DNA of 64,000 nt from Oenococcus sp. UCMA 16435 (lineage in GTDB: Bacteria; Bacillota; Bacilli; Lactobacillales; Lactobacillaceae): assembly GCA_004010835.2 (NCBI GenBank), contig CP030868.2, forward strand, positions 1,302,001 through 1,366,000, given 5' to 3'. The translations under genes and the position numbers were made by a program. Positions 35,920 to 46,007 of the stretch are shown in pieces (position 1 is the first letter of the stretch; every line of letters starts with the position of its first letter). The notes beneath the pieces were generated by a model. It ran no database searches and was not told where the DNA came from. It saw only the letters and a program-made list of their open reading frames with translations.

Positions 35920-37105
35920 ATGGAAATTTTAAATAGTTTAGTTTGGCCAAGGGGTTTTTATGGAGACGGTCTGCACGCAAAATTGAGTCGTTATTCTGAT
36001 AAATTCGATTTGGGCTGGATTGTCTCGGATTGTGTAGCTGATGCAGCAGGTGTTTTTACATTGAATAAGTTTCCAGCTGCACCGGTAAAACTTACCAAAA
36101 AAAACAATTCATAAAACGCAGAAACTTCAAGCGTTAGTGGTTAATTCTACCAATGCCAATTCGTTTACCGGACAAGAAGGCTATGATAATGCATTATCTG
36201 AACAGAAGATCATAGCAAAAAAGCTTGAACTTGATAAAGATTTAGTGGCGGTTTCCTCAACCGGGATTATCGGTGAGCAGTTGCCAATGAAAAAAATGTT
36301 TTTTGGCATTGAAAAATTACGCAAGTGCAAAAATAACCACATTGCTCAAGCCATTATGACGACTGATACGAAACAGAAAGTTGCTAGTCTGAAATTTGGT
36401 CAAAATCAAATGTTAACGGGTGTAGCCAAGGGCTCAGGCATGATTCATCCAAATATGGGCACGATGTTGTCTTTTATTTGCACCGATGCCAAGATTGATG
36501 GTCGGCTGCTACAAAAGCTTTTATGTGAATTAACCGAGCTGACTTTCAATCAGATCACAATCGATGGTGATACTTCAACCAACGACATGCTTATTGTGAT
36601 GGCTAATGGTGCTAGCGGGCAACCTGAGATCTTGGCTAATTCAAAGGAATATGATCTTTTCAAACGAGCTTTGCATTTGTTAATGAAAAATCTAGCAATC
36701 AAAATTGCGTCCGATGGAGAAGGTGCTTCTAAATTGGTTACGGCCAATGTTTGTGGTGCTGAAAATAATTTAGATGCCCGGATGATTGCTAAAAAAATCG
36801 TTGGTTCCAATCTTGTTAAAGCTGCTGCTTTTGGTGAAGATCCTAATTGGGGTCGTGTCATCGACGCGATTGGGAATGCAGAGGTTGATTTGGAAGCATA
36901 TAAAATTTCTTTAACTATTAATTCGATTCCAGTTATTTATAAAGGGCAAGTTATTTTAAATGATCCGTCATTTTTACAAGACGCAGTTAAAGATAAACGA
37001 CTGGTTTTTGATGTTTCGGTCGGCAATGGTTCTGGCAAAGGCCAGGCTTGGGGGTCTGATCTGACCTACGATTATGTGAAAATCAATGCCATGTATAGGA
37101 CGTAG
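35920..37105 (+). pseudogene. argJ: Bifunctional ornithine acetyltransferase/N-acetylglutamate synthase, frameshifted in an A8 tract
   Basis: The first 64 codons read as ArgJ (VSDCVADAAGVFTLNKFPAAPVKLTKK) and then stop at 36112-36114. The next frame continues as TIHKTQKLQALVVNSTNANSFTGQEG to TAA/TAG at 37105 and holds the self-cleavage region KGSGMIHPNMGTMLSF. Removing one A from the run of eight at 36097-36104 restores one protein of about 394 residues. With the shift, the acetyl-recycling step would be lost unless slippage on the A run restores the frame. Neighbouring argC and argD are intact. Confidence 0.85.
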
Positions 37106-37129
37106 AAAGCATTCTGGGAGGATATATAA

Positions 37130-38290
37130 ATGACAAATTTATTTAATACCTATAATAGATATCCAATTGAATTAGTCGATGGACACGACTTTCATTTAAT
37201 TGATGATTCAGGTAAAGAATATGTGGACTTAGCTAGTGGAATCGGCGTCATGAGCTTTGGGTATAAAAATCCAATTATTTCTCAAAGTGTTGAAAAGCAG
37301 CTTAAAAAAATCTGGCACGTTTCTAATCTGTACCAAAGTTCTCCACAAGAAATAGTTGCTGGCAAATTATCTAAATTGGTTGGTTTCGACTGTCTAACTT
37401 TTTTTGCTAATTCTGGAACCGAGGCTAATGAGGCAGCTCTAAAAATAGCACATAAATATACCGGTAGAAGAAAAGTTATGACCTTTAATAATTCTTTTCA
37501 TGGCCGAACTTACGGTTCACTTACAGTAACTGATTATCCTGGGATTAAAGAAGGTTTTTTCGTTGATCAGACCGATGTTGTTGTGGCATCTTATAATGAT
37601 TTTTCTTCATTAAGTTTATTGGACGATAGTTTTGCAGCTTGTATTGTTGAAATGATCCAAGGCGAAGGGGGCGTTAACTTGATAAAGGCCGACTGGCTAA
37701 AACAATTGGCAAAGAAAATTAAAGCTTATGGTGGGCTACTAATTATTGATGAAGTTCAGACCGGAATCGGCCGAACTGGAAAAGCCTTTGCTTTTCAACA
37801 CTATTCAATTCAGCCGGATATTATTACCATTGCAAAAGCTTTGGGAGCCGGGCTCCCGGTTGGAGCCATGATTGGAAAGAGCGAGTTGGGATCGGCCTTT
37901 ACGCCAGGATCGCACGGAAGCACTTTTGGCGGGAACTTATTGGCTATGGCTAGTGCAAATGCTGTTTTATCGCTGATTACGCCAGAACTTTTAAAGCAGG
38001 TCGAGTCAAAAGGACAATTATTTTTGTCCTTGCTAAAAGATCAATTACTGGGATGTGGTCAAGTTTTAGATGTCCGTGGCCAGGGTTTGATGATTGGTAT
38101 TCAATTAGATAGCAGTTTGTCGATAACGACAATTATTAAAGATTTACAACGGGCCGGTTACTTAACTATTTCTTCCAAACATAACACCCTTCGTTTGCTG
38201 CCACCTTTAATTATTGATAAAAAAAATTTGGCTTCTGCTTCAGAAGCAATTGCTTTGGCAATTAAAATGCAGATCGGGATATCGAGGTAA
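37130..38290 (+). CDS. argD: Acetylornithine aminotransferase
   Basis: 386 residues. Class III aminotransferase: [44 protein letters not shown] and the PLP lysine in [18 protein letters not shown] are complete. It converts N-acetylglutamate semialdehyde to N-acetylornithine, using glutamate. GGGAGGATATATAA precedes the start. Six bases separate it from the argF start, so the four genes formed one operon. No argB is seen in this window. Confidence 0.93.
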   Translation: MTNLFNTYNRYPIELVDGHDFHLIDDSGKEYVDLASGIGVMSFGYKNPIISQSVEKQLKKIWHVSNLYQSSPQEIVAGKLSKLVGFDCLTFFANSGTEANEAALKIAHKYTGRRKVMTFNNSFHGRTYGSLTVTDYPGIKEGFFVDQTDVVVASYNDFSSLSLLDDSFAACIVEMIQGEGGVNLIKADWLKQLAKKIKAYGGLLIIDEVQTGIGRTGKAFAFQHYSIQPDIITIAKALGAGLPVGAMIGKSELGSAFTPGSHGSTFGGNLLAMASANAVLSLITPELLKQVESKGQLFLSLLKDQLLGCGQVLDVRGQGLMIGIQLDSSLSITTIIKDLQRAGYLTISSKHNTLRLLPPLIIDKKNLASASEAIALAIKMQIGISR

Positions 38291-38295
38291 TAATC

Positions 38296-38415
38296 ATGAT
38301 AAATATTTTTTATGGTCGTTCTTTTTTAAAAGAAGCAGATTTTACTCCAAGGGAATTTTATACTTTAATCAAATTAGCTGAGTATTTTAAGGATTTAAAA
38401 CAAAAAAATATTCCG
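38296..38415 (+). pseudogene. argF: Ornithine carbamoyltransferase, N-terminal 40 residues only, fused to a relaxase fragment
   Basis: The first 40 codons ([33 protein letters not shown]) are the N-terminus of ArgF/OTCase. At about 38413-38418 the frame passes without a stop into a MobA-type relaxase. The carbamoyl phosphate-binding STRT motif and everything after it is missing, so no OTCase can be made. The break is the left border of the plasmid-derived island. Downstream argF sequence is not found elsewhere in the window. Confidence 0.85.
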
Positions 38416-39849
38416 GATCGGATTAGTGAAAAATCGTTTGTCGATCAAGGGATTCAAGAGACACCTACCCAACACGAAGGCATTAACAGCCAACGAAAAA
38501 AACGAAAAGCATTTAATCAACAAGTTAGCGCACAAAGAAGCGCCCAAGCTAAATATCATAATCTTGACGAAAAGATTAGAAATCATGAACACTTTGACGC
38601 TTTAACTGACGAGCTATCATTCTCTGAAAAACACACAATTAGTCATCTAAGTCAACAGCTGAAAACCTATGTCGATTTAGAGCATTTAGATGATAAACAG
38701 CGCATGCTATTTAATTGGAAAAACAGCTTATTAATTAAACATGCCATTGGTGAAGATGTAACCAAGCAACTGCTGACCATTGACCAGCAAACGACATCAC
38801 TAGCACAAGCTAATCAGTTGTTAAATAAAGTGGTGGAACGAGCAACGAAAAAGCTTTATCCGGAACTTAATTTTGAACAGACAACCGCAGCTGAACGACG
38901 GGAACTGATTAAAGAAACTAATAGTGAACAAACGATTTTTAAGGGTAGCGAATTGGCAGAACGGTTAGCGGATATTCGAAGTGACTTATTAACCCAGCAA
39001 TTATTGACGTTTACCAAGCGGCCATATACCAGCTGGCAGTTAGTTAATCAGCAGGCCCAAACAATTGAGAAGCAATTAACCACGGTACTAGCCAAACATG
39101 GTCACCAGTTAGACGATTTGAAGCATACTGATCGGGGCATGCTAGCCGCTTATCAACCTAACGAACTCGAATTCATTTCTAAAGCGGTGAAAAATTTACG
39201 GGTCATACGGGAAGTTAAAGCCGTAGTGCAAACCCAATACAACAGCATTCTAACGACTGCTTTTCCGGACAGTGACCTGGATAAGCTAGAGACGATTGAT
39301 AAGGAGCAAATCTATACCGCTGTGGTTTACTATGATCCAGAATTAAAGCCATTAAGCGCCGATGATCTTAGTCAATTGCAACAGCAGCCACCGGTAGTCT
39401 TTACTAGTCAGCAACACCAAGCCGGTTTAAATTACCTGTTAGGTAAAATGGAATTAAAAGATATTCAGGATCATCGACTGCAACGGGTCTTAAAACATGA
39501 TGGCACCCGGCAACTGTTTATCGGCGAATGTGGCCAAGATCCTAAGTTGGATCACAAACAAATTGAAATGGTGCAAGCCCGTTTGAAACAACAGACAACA
39601 CGGTTTGATCAATATAAGCAAGACCAAATTAAGGACTATCAGGCCATTAATTACCACCCGACTAGCCCCCAAAATTACCTGATGAATATTTTGGACGAAG
39701 CCTTAGTGACCATTTTATATGCGAAAAATACAGACTATCTAAGAAAGCAGCAACTACGTGGCTTAAAAGAGACCGAGTGGGAAATGACGAAAAAGCAGCG
39801 GCAACATCAAACCCGGAACCGGCATGAAGATGGGGGCATGCACTTGTAA
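38416..39849 (+). CDS. C-terminal part of a MobA-type plasmid relaxase (in-frame fusion to ArgF N-terminus)
   Basis: About 477 residues in frame with the argF start at 38296. The segment [21 protein letters not shown] is the end of the relaxase domain in MobA/MobL proteins of lactic acid bacterial plasmids. The rest is a long Gln/Lys-rich, mainly helical C-terminal region ending [11 protein letters not shown]. The N-terminal catalytic part with the nicking Tyr and the metal-binding His triad is absent, so it cannot nick oriT. Base use is clearly different from the argCJD genes. If translated, the product is a 517-residue ArgF-relaxase chimera. Confidence 0.75.
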   Translation, partial: DRISEKSFVDQGIQETPTQHEGINSQRKKRKAFNQQVSAQRSAQAKYHNLDEKIRNHEHFDALTDELSFSEKHTISHLSQQLKTYVDLEHLDDKQRMLFNWKNSLLIKHAIGEDVTKQLLTIDQQTTSLAQANQLLNKVVERATKKLYPELNFEQTTAAERRELIKETNSEQTIFKGSELAERLADIRSDLLTQQLLTFTKRPYTSWQLVNQQAQTIEKQLTTVLAKHGHQLDDLKHTDRGMLAAYQPNELEFISKAVKNLRVIREVKAVVQTQYNSILTTAFPDSDLDKLETIDKEQIYTAVVYYDPELKPLSADDLSQLQQQPPVVFTSQQHQAGLNYLLGKMELKDIQDHRLQRVLKHDGTRQLFIGECGQDPKLDHKQIEMVQARLKQQTTRFDQYKQDQIKDYQAINYHPTSPQNYLMNILDEALVTILYAKNTDYLRKQQLRGLKETEWEMTKKQRQHQTRNRHEDGGMHL

Positions 39850-39930
39850 TCAAAATGTAAAACAAAATGGTATCAATGCACCTATTTATGTGCTAAACTA
39901 AAGCTAAAATAAAGAAAGGGGAATCCACAT

Positions 39931-40242
39931 GTGGCAAACAAACAAAAATGGCATAGTCTAGCACAAGCAAGTCGTGAATTAGGACATGGGCGCAACTATG
40001 TTAGTGCTTGGTTGAGCAGACATAGAGAAGAATTCCCAGAAGAATTAATGCTTGGTTCTGGGAAAAGCAAGTTAATATCTGATGAAGGCATAGAGTGGAT
40101 TAAGAAGCACATAAAAAAAGAGGGCGTCCTCGTCAGCAGTAGAGTTGCTAACGGGGATCAGCACCTAGAAATACGCCTTCTAGGTGTCACCCTCCTAACA
40201 ATCCATTTTACCGGGCGGGTTAGGGGAAAGCTAGTTGTTTAA
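39931..40242 (+). CDS. Small helix-turn-helix plasmid protein
   Basis: 103 residues from GTG 39931, with AAAGAAAGGGG upstream. The first ~65 residues (WHSLAQASRELGHGRNYVSAWLSRHREEFPEELMLGSGKSKLISDEGIEWIKKHIKK) look like a DNA-binding helix-turn-helix that includes a specificity segment; the tail (~66-103) has no recognised domain. It follows the relaxase fragment by 81 bases, as small hypothetical proteins do on lactobacillus plasmids. The ATG at 39929 is in a different, closed frame. Function unknown. Confidence 0.6.
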   Translation: MANKQKWHSLAQASRELGHGRNYVSAWLSRHREEFPEELMLGSGKSKLISDEGIEWIKKHIKKEGVLVSSRVANGDQHLEIRLLGVTLLTIHFTGRVRGKLVV

Positions 40243-40406
40243 TATTTCTAACCCAACAAACAACATAAGACTTGTGGTCAGAAGTCAAGTAGGTGATACG
40301 TAAAATATTGATAGTTCTAATTGTGAGGAGAGTATACTTCCCCCAGCCCAGTGAAGTACAAAAATTCACTGGTTAGAAACTTGCAATGTTAGCGATGTTC
40401 GTCGCG

Positions 40407-41424
40407 CTAGACCAATTTAGGAGGCGTGTACAGTTTATGTTCAGTTAGTAGATTAATAATTAACCGAACCAGCTTCCTAGCGGTCAACACACAAGCTCGA
40501 CGATGTTGATACTTTGGTACCTCCCGGAACTTCTTCTGGTAGTACCTGGCATAAGTGGGATCATAGCGCCTTACTGAGTTGGCAGCTTCAACTAAGTAAT
40601 AACGTAGGTATTGGTTACCACTTTTGGTTCGCGGCGTTAATTGTCGCTCATGATTTCCTGATTGACTGCGTTGCCATGATAAGCCAGCGTAGCCGGCGAG
40701 ACTAGCATCATTGGGGAAACGGTCAATTTGGCCGATTTCAGCCAGTAATCCGGCCGCATACACTGGTCCAATTCCCGGAATACTTTGGAGTGAGTCTGCA
40801 CCTGAAATGACCGAGCACAGATCAGAAATGCTTTTATTTAACAGCTTTAGCTGTTGATTAAGCATCCGCAACTGATTAGCGTACATGGCCAATACTTGAT
40901 CAACGGAATCGGCAACCGTCTTGCTAAGCCGATAAGAACTTCTAATGGCTTTCTTCAGTGCTTTGGCAACACTTTTGGCATCGCCAAACCGGCCATGAGA
41001 TAAATGATTTAGCTCATCAGTTAAGGCTGACAAGGGTATCTGAACCAGGTCATCTAGGGAATACTTCTCATCACTCAGAATGCTAAGCATGGTTGACCCA
41101 AAGACTGAGGTAGGCAAGACCGTATCGATGGTGTTCACCTTGTAGTACAGGTTATTTAAAAAGTGATTTTTACAATCATTGATCTGATGGACTAAGTGGT
41201 ATCGTTCCCGGGTCAAGCGTTGTAAAGCGATGTGCTTTTCATCGCGGGTAACCGGAACTTGATACCGGCCGATCCGTAAGAAATCGGCAATGTGAAAGGC
41301 ATCAACGGTATCGGTCTTATCATCATCAAATAACTTACTGTAACGGTGCGTCACTTTAGGATTCAAGGTGACCACAGTCACGTTTAACTGATTAAGGCGA
41401 TCATCTTGTTCAAAGAACAAGGTT
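40407..41424 (-). mobile_element. IS110-family transposase, 5'-truncated, joined to a lacI gene
   Basis: 337 readable residues. The C-terminal Transposase_20 domain is clear: SLQSIPGIGPVYAAGLLAEIGQIDRFPNDASLAGYAGLSW (~209-248), and the end of the N-terminal DEDD domain is seen as DDDKTDTVDAFHIADFLRIGRYQVP. The first ~60-70 residues with the first catalytic Asp are missing. Just upstream the sequence passes into the middle of a lacI gene at about 41424. The downstream non-coding tail (40243-40406) contains a hairpin CCAGTGAA/TTCACTGG (40348-40372). The element is probably immobile. Confidence 0.8.
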
Positions 41425-41803
41425 GGGTGGAAACAAATAACAAGCCAAACACCCGGCGTTCAATCATATCCCGGACAACTTTAGTTAAACTGATTGGATC
41501 ATTCTTCTTGGCAATCATTAAAATAGTGTCCAATTTATTTATTGTGGCCTCTGCCATAATTCCTTTAATAACCAAATCATTAAAATTAGTTTCAGAATCC
41601 GTGTAGATAAGCCCAATTGTATGGTTACTTTGGCTGGCAAGATCTGACGCAGAACGATCTTTATAATAACCCAGTTCGTCGGCAATCTGCATTACCCGAC
41701 TTGCAGTCGCCTTACTATATCCGCCACGGTCATTTAAAATTCGAGAGACCGAAGCCGTTGATAGTCCAGCAATTTTAGCAATGTCAGCAATTTTTACTCT
41801 CAA
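41425..41803 (-). pseudogene. LacI family regulator, truncated after ~126 residues by IS110 sequence
   Basis: TTG start at 41803. The N-terminal domain IADIAKIAGLSTASVSRILNDRGGYSKATASRV is the LacI helix-turn-helix, followed by the hinge and the first part of the ligand domain to RRVFGLLFVSTQ. The frame then runs into IS110-derived codons and stops at 41384. A full LacI protein is about 330 residues, so ligand binding is lost. It is a close paralogue of the lacI at 44797-45812 and lies divergent from the dehydrogenase gene that such a repressor would control. Confidence 0.8.
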
Positions 41804-41893
41804 TATTATTTAGTCTCCATTTTTGTTTAATAATCTAATTATACCTTACTCAGTTAAACAATTATCAAGGTCAAATATATTTTTAATTAAAAA

Positions 41894-41942
41894 TTGACAG
41901 CGCTATCATTTGGTGCAATAATATGCGTAAGCGCTTCCCTAA
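41894..41942 (+). promoter_or_regulatory. Promoter and operator/cre sites of the polyol dehydrogenase gene
   Basis: TTGACA at 41894-41899 and AATAAT at 41917-41922 with a 17-base spacer. TGACAGCGCTATCA (41895-41908), one mismatch from the cre consensus, overlaps the -35 box, and a second partial palindrome GTAAGCGCTTCC follows the -10 box. LacI-type and CcpA control are both plausible. The ~290-base leader to the start at 42236 shows no reading frame. Confidence 0.6.
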
Positions 41943-42235
41943 TAACAAAAAATGCTTGAGGAGCCCGCTAGACTTCTTTTCAATTACTTTTAAACTAATT
42001 AGTGAGGTTTATAACTGATAATTCCCTGATCTCCCTTACTTCAGCAATTATTAACAACTTAATCCCTCATCAATTAGTTGAATCGTGTTTCAAATACTTG
42101 AGCGTGATTATCCAATCTGCGTAATCGCTTACTCATGTTATTCGAAAGATTGAAAGTGGCCGCTTCAATTCACTTAATGATGTGCAGATATTATTTATCA
42201 GCGTTTAAATACAAATTACCTAGGAGGATTTTATC

Positions 42236-43345
42236 ATGGATGTTAAAGAACGTGTTTCACTTCCAAATTATACAAAGGATAATTACCCTAAAACAACTCG
42301 CAGTGCGGTTTTAAACAAAGTTTTTGATATCGAAATAAAGGATACCCCACTTCCCGCAATGAAGCCGACCGACGTTTTAATCAAAGTGATGGCAGTTGGC
42401 ATTTGTGGGTCAGATGTCCACTATTATGATACCGGTCATATTGGTGACTTCGTTGTTAAAAAGCCACTCATTCTTGGACATGAGAGTTCAGGGATCGTAG
42501 TCGCAACCGGTGATGAGGTCACCACCGTTAAACGCGGTGATCGAGTAGCAATTGAACCAGGTGTGCCATGTGGCCATTGCAATTATTGTCGAGAAGGTAA
42601 ATACAATCTCTGCCCAAATATGAAATTTATGGCAACGCCACCAGTCGATGGTGATCTTTCCGAATTAATCGTTTACCCACAAGATTTTGTTTTCCCAATT
42701 CCTGATGAAATGCCATATGAAATTGCCGCATTAAACGAACCATTTTCCGTTGGCGTTCACGTTTGCCAGAAGCTAGACGTTAAGCCCGGAACCACAGCCT
42801 TTATTTCCGGAATGGGCGCCGTTGGTCTCCTTGCAATTCTTGCTTTTCGTCAGTTTGGTGTCGACCGGATCATTGTCAGCGACAGTGAGGATTTACGTCT
42901 TGAAACTGCTAAGAAGATGGGTGCCGATGAAATCATCGATATCCGAAAGACTGATTCGCTTGAAGAGATTATGTCTCTAACAAACAATGAAGGTGTTGAC
43001 TACGTCATGGATGCTTCTGGTAATCCGGCAGCTGAACGCGAAGACCTCCGAGCACTAAAACGGGGTGGTAAAATTGCTTATGTTGGTGTGCCAACCACTG
43101 ACAAAATTCCATTGGACATTCCTTTCATGACTGATCACGAAACGCAAATCTTCGGTATTTTCCGATATGCCAACACCTATGCATTGGGCGTTAAGATTCT
43201 GGCTAAACACCTCGACGTTCTTGAAAACTTATTGACTAATTACTACAGTTTAGATGAGACTCGTGATGCGCTTGAAGAAACCAGAACTGATAAGGGCGGC
43301 TCACTAAAAGTCATGATTTATCCCAACGAAAAATTGAGGAGTTAA
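42236..43345 (+). CDS. Zinc-dependent polyol (sorbitol/xylitol-type) dehydrogenase
   Basis: 369 residues of the medium-chain dehydrogenase family. Catalytic zinc ligands are in GICGSDVHYYDTGHIG (Cys) and LGHESSG (His-Glu); the structural zinc site CGHCNYCREGKYNLC has four Cys. The Rossmann motif is SGMGAVGLLA (~190-199) and D-S-D follows, favouring NAD+. CGSDVHYY with GHIG is typical of sorbitol/xylitol dehydrogenases, which oxidise a polyol to a ketose. AGGAGG precedes the ATG. The module with a GRP transporter and lacI genes suggests uptake and use of a sugar alcohol or sugar. Confidence 0.88.
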   Translation: MDVKERVSLPNYTKDNYPKTTRSAVLNKVFDIEIKDTPLPAMKPTDVLIKVMAVGICGSDVHYYDTGHIGDFVVKKPLILGHESSGIVVATGDEVTTVKRGDRVAIEPGVPCGHCNYCREGKYNLCPNMKFMATPPVDGDLSELIVYPQDFVFPIPDEMPYEIAALNEPFSVGVHVCQKLDVKPGTTAFISGMGAVGLLAILAFRQFGVDRIIVSDSEDLRLETAKKMGADEIIDIRKTDSLEEIMSLTNNEGVDYVMDASGNPAAEREDLRALKRGGKIAYVGVPTTDKIPLDIPFMTDHETQIFGIFRYANTYALGVKILAKHLDVLENLLTNYYSLDETRDALEETRTDKGGSLKVMIYPNEKLRS

Positions 43346-43403
43346 TATGTCATCGTTTAGACACGTCAAAGTGAAAAAGAGAATATGTTAATTTCTGAAC
43401 GTT

Positions 43404-43452
43404 AAGGACATGAGTCAAATATTCTAATTTCGAATATTTGACTTATGTCCTT
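43404..43452 (+). terminator. Long terminator hairpin between dehydrogenase and transporter genes
   Basis: AAGGACATGAGTCAAATATTC and GAATATTTGACTTATGTCCTT form a ~20-bp stem with one mismatch around a seven-base loop, followed by ATCTTTT. Confidence 0.75.
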
Positions 43453-43505
43453 ATCTTTTGAAATCTACTTTTCTACTATTATCGAATTAGATTGGGGAAA
43501 TTATT

Positions 43506-44456
43506 ATGGCAATTTTAATGGCCTTAATCCCACCATTAACTTGGGGATCAGTTGGCTTAATTTGTACAAAAATGGGTGGCTCAGCTGGCCAGCAGGTCTT
43601 AGGTGAATCGCTTGGCGCTTTAATCTTAGGTACCTTTATTTATTTAACATTCGTTATTCCACGCGGTGTTATTATAACTGATCGTATTTGGATCGTTGGC
43701 ATCCTTTCAGGGCTGTTTTGGGCCGTTGGCACGTCTGAACAATTCATTGCGTTCAAAAAAATGGGGGTTTCTTCAGCGTTACCAATTTCAACAGCCGGTC
43801 AAATTATTTCAAATGCGCTGATGGCCGCAGCCGTTTTAGGTGAATGGATTACCGTTAAAATGTGGCTATTTGGGTCAATCTCAATTGCATTAATTACCAT
43901 CGGTGCAATCTTGACAGCCGCACGTTCAACCTTAGATAAACATCAAGCCACTAAACGACCAGCAACTTACAATCAAGGAATGATCGTCTTAATTATTTCA
44001 ACAGTTGGCTTTATGCTTTATTTTGTTTTTCCAAACCTGTTGGTCAAAGTTGGGTATATTAGTAACCATATTCATAACGCTAATAACGGCATCAATTATA
44101 TGACTGCGATTGTGACCCCTCAAGCGGTCGGTCAAGTCATTGGTTCGATCTTAATTATTATCTTCTTATTCCACGAGCGAACCATCATGTTTCAGAAATA
44201 CACCTGGAAAAACCTCACAACAGGCATTGATTGGGGTATCGGAAATTTATTTATGTTCATCTCCGCTGCTAACCCACTCATTGGCCAAGCGATGGCCACG
44301 ACCCTCTCACAAACCGGCGTTATTATTGGCACGTTTGGCGGCATCTACCTGCTTCACGAATATAAAACCAAAGATCAAATGGTTCGTATCGTTATTGGTT
44401 CCGGACTAGTGATTTTAGGTAGCGTCCTGATATCAAATTTAAAAGCATTGGGTTAA
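43506..44456 (+). CDS. GRP family sugar transporter
   Basis: 316 residues with ten predicted helices in the drug/metabolite-transporter fold. The opening MAILMALIPPLTWGSVGLICTKMGGSAGQQVLGESLGALILG and the segment GVSSALPISTAGQIISNALMAA match the glucose/ribose porter family (PF06800), proton-driven sugar uptake proteins of Firmicutes. It lies 160 bp after the polyol dehydrogenase and a terminator, so it may have its own promoter. The sugar is not known. Confidence 0.85.
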   Translation: MAILMALIPPLTWGSVGLICTKMGGSAGQQVLGESLGALILGTFIYLTFVIPRGVIITDRIWIVGILSGLFWAVGTSEQFIAFKKMGVSSALPISTAGQIISNALMAAAVLGEWITVKMWLFGSISIALITIGAILTAARSTLDKHQATKRPATYNQGMIVLIISTVGFMLYFVFPNLLVKVGYISNHIHNANNGINYMTAIVTPQAVGQVIGSILIIIFLFHERTIMFQKYTWKNLTTGIDWGIGNLFMFISAANPLIGQAMATTLSQTGVIIGTFGGIYLLHEYKTKDQMVRIVIGSGLVILGSVLISNLKALG

Positions 44457-44489
44457 AAAATATTGATGTTCTATTATCAAATAACCAGA

Positions 44490-44601
44490 GTGGACCAGCA
44501 AGCGGTTAGACCCCAGAATATAAGCCCCCTAACTTGATATTCCTGATTTTGAAATATCAAGTTAGGGGGCTTATATGGCCGGGGGCTGCTTGCTGGTCCA
44601 C
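44490..44601. terminator. Nested inverted repeats: outer 14-bp palindrome around a strong terminator
   Basis: The inner hairpin AGCCCCCTAACTTGATATT / AATATCAAGTTAGGGGGCT spans 44523-44571 and suits termination in both directions between the convergent transporter and lacI genes. It sits inside a perfect outer repeat GTGGACCAGCAAGC (44490-44503) and GCTTGCTGGTCCAC (44588-44601). Confidence 0.7.
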
Positions 44602-44796
44602 GTTTTAACTTAGTAACAAGTTCAACAAGATATTCCTGATTTTGGAATATTTTGATGATTCGGTTACACGACCGGAAATTGCCTTTTGTCCCGCGTTTTT
44701 GCTTGGTAACAATCGTGTTGACACTAACGGAAACTGGGCAAAATGACTTTTGTCTCTGCCCCAGTTATTTGATTTGATATGACCATCGACCAACAG

Positions 44797-45812
44797 TCAT
44801 CTAAGGCCCTGCTTGGTCGTTTCGCGTTGTTCAATTGAAAATGGAATTTCAATCTGTCGAACATCCGTTATTTTCCGATTCGGTCGAATCAACTCATCAA
44901 CCGCCATCTGTCCCATTAATCGAAAATTCTGAGTGACGCTGGTAATTTGCGGCCGGTTGCGAACACAAACTTGGGTGCCGTCAATTCCGATTACTGCTAA
45001 ATCATCAGGAATGTGCTTACCAACATCTGCCATCCCGTTAATCAGCCCCAGCGCCGCATCATCACTGGTTGCCAAGACCGCTGATACGGGAATTGATTCT
45101 TGCTCAAAATACTGAACCGCTTGAATTCCTGACTCATAACTATACTTTCCGTCACCCTCAAATATCCATCGATCATCCGGCTTGATTCGAGATTCCGCCA
45201 AGGCCTTTTGATAACCTTGATAACGATTCACACCAATAAAATCCTTACTAATATCGGCACCAACAAACCCAATTTCGTGATACCCCTGATTAATTAAGAA
45301 TTTAGTTGCTTGATAACCGATTTGAAAATCATTTGATGACACATATGAGATTTGATGATCACTGGCACTGGCAACTTCTTGCGGATAAATATTTGCTTGT
45401 TTGAGTTTATCGATAATTTCCTGATCAGGACGAACTGATAAAAAGAGAACCCCAAACACCCGACGCTCAATCATATTTTGGACGGTTCGACCAATACTTT
45501 CCTGATCGTCGCGCTCCGACATCATGATAATCACATCTAAACCATTGTGATTGGCTTCTTCCATAATGCCACGAATTACCTGATCATTTGCACCTGTTTC
45601 GGCCGGATAATTAATAACCCCAATCGTATTGTTAGTCGGACTGGCAAGATCAGCCGCTGATCGGTTCTTATAGTAACCAATTTCGTCGGCAATTTTTTTA
45701 ACTCGCTTAGCTGTCTCTTCACTGTATCGCCCATGACCATTTAAAATGCGCGAAACAGAAGCGGAAGACAGTCCGGCAATTCTCGCAATGTCAGCAATTT
45801 TTGCCTATCCAT
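44797..45812 (-). pseudogene. LacI family regulator, frameshifted at codon 3-4
   Basis: An almost complete LacI protein: KIADIARIAGLSSASVSRILNGHGRYSEETAKRV (helix-turn-helix), NRSAADLASPTNNTIGVINYP (hinge and start of ligand domain) and an intact ligand domain to 44797. The natural start ATG GAT AGG (45812-45804) is out of frame with this by one base, as a G appears missing, and a TAG precedes the in-frame part. Internal ATG 45564 would give 255 residues without the DNA-binding domain. Close relative of the truncated lacI at 41425-41803; together they flank the dehydrogenase/transporter pair. Confidence 0.75.
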
Positions 45813-46007
45813 CTGTTTCGAGTGATTTGCAATATTTGGTATAGCATGGTTATTTTAAACTTGGAAAGAGTCAATTTGAAGATTAGTGGAGATCAGGCCG
45901 ATAAAAGCCTGGTCTTTTTTAGTTGGAAATAATGAATCAACTTGTTTGCGCAAGCAAGTAATTAATGCTAAACTTTTGTCAGCCATAAATGGAGAAGGTG
46001 ATTATTG

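Noticed and set aside
40407..41424. Intact, active IS110 element
   Set aside because: The transposase lacks its N-terminal catalytic part and one element end cannot be identified.
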